Assembly (NCBI GenBank): GCA_900769385.1
Contig: CAAGGO010000419.1
Location: forward strand, 1 to 9,612
Reading direction: 5' to 3'
DNA length: 9,612 nucleotides
Source: Rikenellaceae bacterium
GTDB taxonomy: Bacteria; Bacteroidota; Bacteroidia; Bacteroidales; UBA932
Positions 6,950-9,612 of this stretch are shown here, piece by piece; position 1 is the stretch's first letter; each line of letters begins with the position of its first letter. Both the position numbers and the translations under genes were made by a program. The notes beneath the pieces are model-generated. The model was given only the letters and a program-made list of their open reading frames with translations. It made no database searches and was not told the DNA's origin.

Positions 6950-6957
6950 CAAATGTA
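6950..6957 (-). promoter_or_regulatory. -7 promoter box for the AraC-type regulator / ettA cluster
   Basis: TACATTTG on the minus strand is an exact TAnnTTTG match placed 32 bases before the ATG at 6917, in a true intergenic gap just downstream of the yitT terminator. No TTG is present at the expected -33 distance. The likely leader is about 25-28 bases and has no Shine-Dalgarno sequence. Confidence 0.55.
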
Positions 6958-6980
6958 AGTGCAAGGGGAACCTTATAATG

Positions 6981-7010
6981 AAAAAAGGGACCTTACAGGG
7001 CCCCTTTTTT
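6981..7010 (-). terminator. Intrinsic terminator after yitT
   Basis: AAAAAAGGG (6981-6989) pairs with CCCTTTTTT (7002-7010). One mismatch at 6990/7001 is followed by two more C-G pairs around a short TACA-containing loop. On the minus strand the stem is followed by TTTTTTCATT, the expected U tract. It lies 29 bases past the yitT stop and before the promoter box of the next gene. The plus-strand side is also T-rich, but no plus-strand gene enters here. Confidence 0.8.
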
Positions 7011-7025
7011 TCTTTTTTCAAAAAC

Positions 7026-7042
7026 GTAAATTTAAAATTTAC
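7026..7042. repeat. Short AT-rich palindrome across the yitT stop codon
   Basis: GTAAATTT and AAATTTAC flank a single central A. The yitT stop (7039-7041) lies in one arm. It could form a small weak hairpin ahead of the main terminator or be an accident of AT-rich sequence. Confidence 0.4.
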
Positions 7043-7977
7043 TTCTTAATCTGGTCAAATCCCTTTCCGTACACACCGGAAACGTTACCAACAGACAAGA
7101 ATGCATCTCTGTCAATCTCTCTTACAATCTTGTACATCAAGCTAAGATCATCCTTTCTTGCTATCACCAACAGAATCTTGCTTTTCTGTTTTGTATACCA
7201 TCCTTCACCCTCTATAAGTGTAACACCCCTTCCGGTCTGGGTAGTGATTGCATCTGCAAGTTCCTCATATTTCTTGGAGAAAATGAAGAACTGGGATGAC
7301 TGTTTTGAACCTGATATGAACATATCAACAGAAAAGCTGCAGGCACCAATAAGGATATATCCATAAAGGATTGTCGCAAAACGCTGTCCCCAGGTTTCAA
7401 CACCAACAACCGCTCCGTTGGCATCCAGAATCTCGTTTGGAGGGAGAAGAAGGGATGAAGCAATGATGAAAATGTCAAGCAACAGAATCACCCTGCCCGC
7501 AGATATGTTCTTGTATTTTACAATCATAAGGGCAACAATATCTGTTCCTCCGGTACTTCCACCCTGAGAGAAACTTATACCGATTCCCAATCCGGCACAT
7601 ACACCGCCAAAAATTGCACACAACAGCTTGCCGTTTGAAATTGCAATCTCCTGAATGAAAACATCCGGAATAAGCGGTGGAACCACTTCATAAAATACAG
7701 ATGCAATAATGATGGCATAAACCGTTTTCATTCCAAAACCTTTTCCCAACACCTTCAGTGCTATAAGGAGCAGAATAAGGTTAATTACAAAGAATGATAC
7801 ACCAACAGGAATATTGAATGCATAAAGCAATATGGCAGAGATACCGGTTACTCCACCACCCACCATATTATTGGGGATAAGGAAAACTATCCAACCCAAT
7901 GTATATAACAAAAGGCCAAGTGTAATTATAAGATAAGCTTTAAGCTCACCCAAAATAGATAATGTCCTACTGTTCAT
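7039..7977 (-). CDS. YitT family membrane protein (DUF161/DUF2179)
   Basis: The 312-residue product has the YitT layout. A membrane domain holds about six hydrophobic segments (roughly 13-34, 45-78 as two, 84-100, 118-136, 160-178 and 199-218). A soluble C-terminal DUF2179 domain follows at about 227-308. Family motifs visible are GGGVTGIS (40-47), GGSTGGTDI (139-147), FFIFSKKYEELADAI (230-244) and TGRGVTLIEGEGWYTKQ (248-264). YitT proteins are widespread in bacteria and their transport or signalling role is not settled; no substrate can be named from sequence. The ATG lies 57 bases past the leuS stop with a terminator-like hairpin between. No convincing TAnnTTTG box is seen in that gap, so expression may depend on read-through from leuS. 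No Shine-Dalgarno sequence is present. Confidence 0.92.
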   Translation of the reverse strand: MNSRTLSILGELKAYLIITLGLLLYTLGWIVFLIPNNMVGGGVTGISAILLYAFNIPVGVSFFVINLILLLIALKVLGKGFGMKTVYAIIIASVFYEVVPPLIPDVFIQEIAISNGKLLCAIFGGVCAGLGIGISFSQGGSTGGTDIVALMIVKYKNISAGRVILLLDIFIIASSLLLPPNEILDANGAVVGVETWGQRFATILYGYILIGACSFSVDMFISGSKQSSQFFIFSKKYEELADAITTQTGRGVTLIEGEGWYTKQKSKILLVIARKDDLSLMYKIVREIDRDAFLSVGNVSGVYGKGFDQIKK

Positions 7978-8000
7978 TTCATTTTAAAATTTTAACAAAA

Positions 8001-8025
8001 ACTTTGGGGAGCCATTCAGCCCCCC
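8001..8025 (-). terminator. Probable intrinsic terminator or attenuating hairpin after leuS
   Basis: In the minus-strand transcript GGGGGGC pairs with GCUCCCC (8019-8025 and 8006-8012), seven pairs including one G-U, around a six-base loop. It is followed by AAAGTTTTTGTT, so the U tract is delayed and short. The G-U pair forms only in the minus-strand RNA, where the plus-strand RNA would have an A-C mismatch, so it favours leuS. It may be partial, letting some transcription reach yitT. Confidence 0.6.
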
Positions 8026-8034
8026 TCATTTTAT

Positions 8035-9612
8035 TTAACATACTACATTGATAATCTTTCCTGGAACAACTATTACTTTCTTAATACCGTTCTCCCCTAC
8101 ATATTTTGCAGTATTTTCATTCTCCCTTACAGCCTGCTCAACCTCTTTTGGTGAAAGGCTCTTTGAAAGCTCAAGTTTGAATCTCATCTTACCATTGAAT
8201 GATACAGGATACTCAAATGTATTCTCAACTGTATAAGCCTCAACATACTCAGGGAACTTGGCTTTGGAAACGCTCTCAGTGTTTCCAAGCAGGCTCCACA
8301 ACTCCTCAGTAATATGAGGTGCAAATGGAGAAAGAAGGATTACAAGCTGCTCAAGAATCTCCTTCTTGTTGCATTTAAGGTCTGTAAGCTCATTCAATGC
8401 AATCATAAATGCACTTACAGATGTATTGAACGAGAAGTTCTCAATATCTGTGCTTACCTTATTGATCAGCTTGTGCAAAGCTTTCAACTCTGCAGGTGAA
8501 GCCTTCTCATCAGACACAATCCACTCCCCTTCCCTGTTCCAGAACATTCTCCAGAACTTCTTGAGGAATCTGTTTACACCGTCAATACCTTTGGTATCCC
8601 AAGGCTTGCTCTGCTCAAGAGGACCAAGGAACATCTCATACAATCTTAGGGTATCAGCACCGTAGCTGTTGCAGATGTTGTCAGGATTAACAACGTTGAA
8701 CATTGATTTACTCATCTTCTCAACTGCATAACCGCAAACATACTCGCCGTTCTCAAGAACAAACTCAGCATTTGCATAATCAGGCATCCAAGCCTTGAAC
8801 GCCTCCAAATCAAGCTTGTCATTGGTTACAATGTTCACATCAACGTGAATCTCTGTTGTATCATATTGGTCTTTAAGTCCGTATGAAACAAAAGTATTGG
8901 TATTCTTGATTCTGTATACAAAGTTTGAACGGCCCTGAATCATACCCTGGTTGATAAGCTTCTTGAAAGGCTCCTTCTCAACCACATAACCCAAGTCATA
9001 AAGGAACTTGTTCCAGAATCTTGAGTAAATAAGGTGACCTGTAGCATGCTCTGTACCACCAATATACAAGTCAACATTCTGCCAGTATGCATCAACATCC
9101 TTGTCAACCAAAGCAGAATCGTTTGAAGGATCCATATATCTCAAGTAGTAAGCGCTGCTACCCGCAAAACCAGGCATAGTGCTCTTCTCCAACGGATAAC
9201 CATTGTATGTCCAGTTCTCTGCACGTGCCAATGGCGGCTCACCGTCCTCTGTAGGAAGGAATTTGTCAACCTCAGGCAACTGAAGCGGAAGCTCCTCCTC
9301 AGGAACAGGAGTTGCAATACCGTCCTTGTAATAGATAGGGAACGGCTCTCCCCAATATCTCTGTCTTGAGAAAATTGCATCCCTTAGTCTGTAGTTGATC
9401 TTTCTGCGGCCAATACCCAATCTCTCAACCTCATCAATAGCAGCAGGAATAGCCTCTTTAACTGTTTTTCCCGACAAGAATCCACTGTTGCACATAATAC
9501 CCTCCTTTGCATCAAAGCTCTCAGTGCTTACATCACAACCCTCAATAAGAGGAATAATAGGAAGATTGAAAGTTTTTGCAAAGTTGTAGTCACGGCTGTC
9601 GTGAGCAGGCAC
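8035..9612 (-). CDS. leuS: Leucyl-tRNA synthetase LeuRS, C-terminal part (5' end outside window)
   Basis: The frame is open from the window edge for 525 residues and ends with TAA at 8035. LeuRS attaches leucine to tRNA-Leu in the cytoplasm. The visible part begins at the end of the CP1 editing domain with [13 protein letters not shown], which includes the aspartate (HDxRD) that holds the amino group of misacylated products. It continues through [15 protein letters not shown] (81-95), [16 protein letters not shown] (147-162) and [15 protein letters not shown] (185-199). The catalytic loop KMSKS is at 299-303, followed by the anticodon-binding helical domain (about 380-450, [12 protein letters not shown]) and the C-terminal domain ending [10 protein letters not shown]. 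Full-length bacterial LeuRS is about 860-950 residues, so the first 40 percent or so is missing. The first codon in the window is GTG encoding an internal valine, not a start. No frameshift or lost motif is seen. Confidence 0.96.
   Translation of the reverse strand: MPAHDSRDYNFAKTFNLPIIPLIEGCDVSTESFDAKEGIMCNSGFLSGKTVKEAIPAAIDEVERLGIGRRKINYRLRDAIFSRQRYWGEPFPIYYKDGIATPVPEEELPLQLPEVDKFLPTEDGEPPLARAENWTYNGYPLEKSTMPGFAGSSAYYLRYMDPSNDSALVDKDVDAYWQNVDLYIGGTEHATGHLIYSRFWNKFLYDLGYVVEKEPFKKLINQGMIQGRSNFVYRIKNTNTFVSYGLKDQYDTTEIHVDVNIVTNDKLDLEAFKAWMPDYANAEFVLENGEYVCGYAVEKMSKSMFNVVNPDNICNSYGADTLRLYEMFLGPLEQSKPWDTKGIDGVNRFLKKFWRMFWNREGEWIVSDEKASPAELKALHKLINKVSTDIENFSFNTSVSAFMIALNELTDLKCNKKEILEQLVILLSPFAPHITEELWSLLGNTESVSKAKFPEYVEAYTVENTFEYPVSFNGKMRFKLELSKSLSPKEVEQAVRENENTAKYVGENGIKKVIVVPGKIINVVC

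Noticed and set aside
6959..7366. Plus-strand open frame of 135 codons over the yitT terminator and 3' end
   Set aside because: It starts in a hairpin terminator, encodes a poly-F stretch from the T tract, and is antisense to yitT.
9610..9612. GTG at the window edge as a start for leuS
   Set aside because: It encodes the valine of the internal VPAHDxRD editing-domain motif; the true start is upstream, outside the window.

Overview
The window looks like chromosomal DNA from a member of the Bacteroidota, probably order Bacteroidales. The grounds are the gene content (a DUF4783 protein, a membrane-anchored AraC-type regulator, a very large multi-pass sensor protein, a Bacteroidota-style LeuRS), the near absence of Shine-Dalgarno sequences, and several copies of the phylum's characteristic -7 promoter box TAnnTTTG upstream of genes. 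I saw no mobile element, prophage, CRISPR array, tRNA or rRNA. The species cannot be named from this window.

Layout. 1-2667 (minus) is the first 889 codons of a large membrane sensor, probably a two-component histidine kinase; its C-terminal part lies outside the window. It overlaps by 8 bases the end of rlmH (2660-3133, minus), which methylates 23S rRNA pseudouridine 1915. An 80-base divergent promoter region separates rlmH from a plus-strand gene for a small secreted DUF4783 protein (3214-3606). A strong bidirectional hairpin terminator (3610-3643) divides this from a minus-strand cluster. In transcription order that cluster is: a 7-TM protein with a C-terminal AraC-type DNA-binding domain (5805-6917), a second, soluble AraC-type domain (5342-5839), and the ribosome-associated ABC-F ATPase EttA (3665-5341). 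Upstream of the cluster, also on the minus strand, are yitT (7039-7977) and the C-terminal 525 residues of leuS (8035-9612). Each is followed by a hairpin terminator.

The most unusual point is the junction between the second AraC-type domain and EttA. No stop codon separates them, so 3665-5839 is one open frame of 724 residues. The junction holds a run of eight A residues on the coding strand. A shift to either alternative frame there ends translation within about 10 codons, and in one frame the stop lies one base before the EttA start. A TAnnTTTG box lies in the same few bases and could give EttA its own transcript. Whether the cell makes a regulator-EttA fusion, separate proteins, or both by slippage cannot be settled from sequence alone. 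An error or polymorphism in the homopolymer is the main competing explanation.

Themes: much of the content concerns the ribosome and translation (RlmH, EttA, LeuRS). It is interleaved with signalling and regulatory proteins (large sensor, two AraC-type regulators) and a membrane protein (YitT). Gaps between genes are short; none exceeds about 125 bases, so there is no long non-coding stretch.
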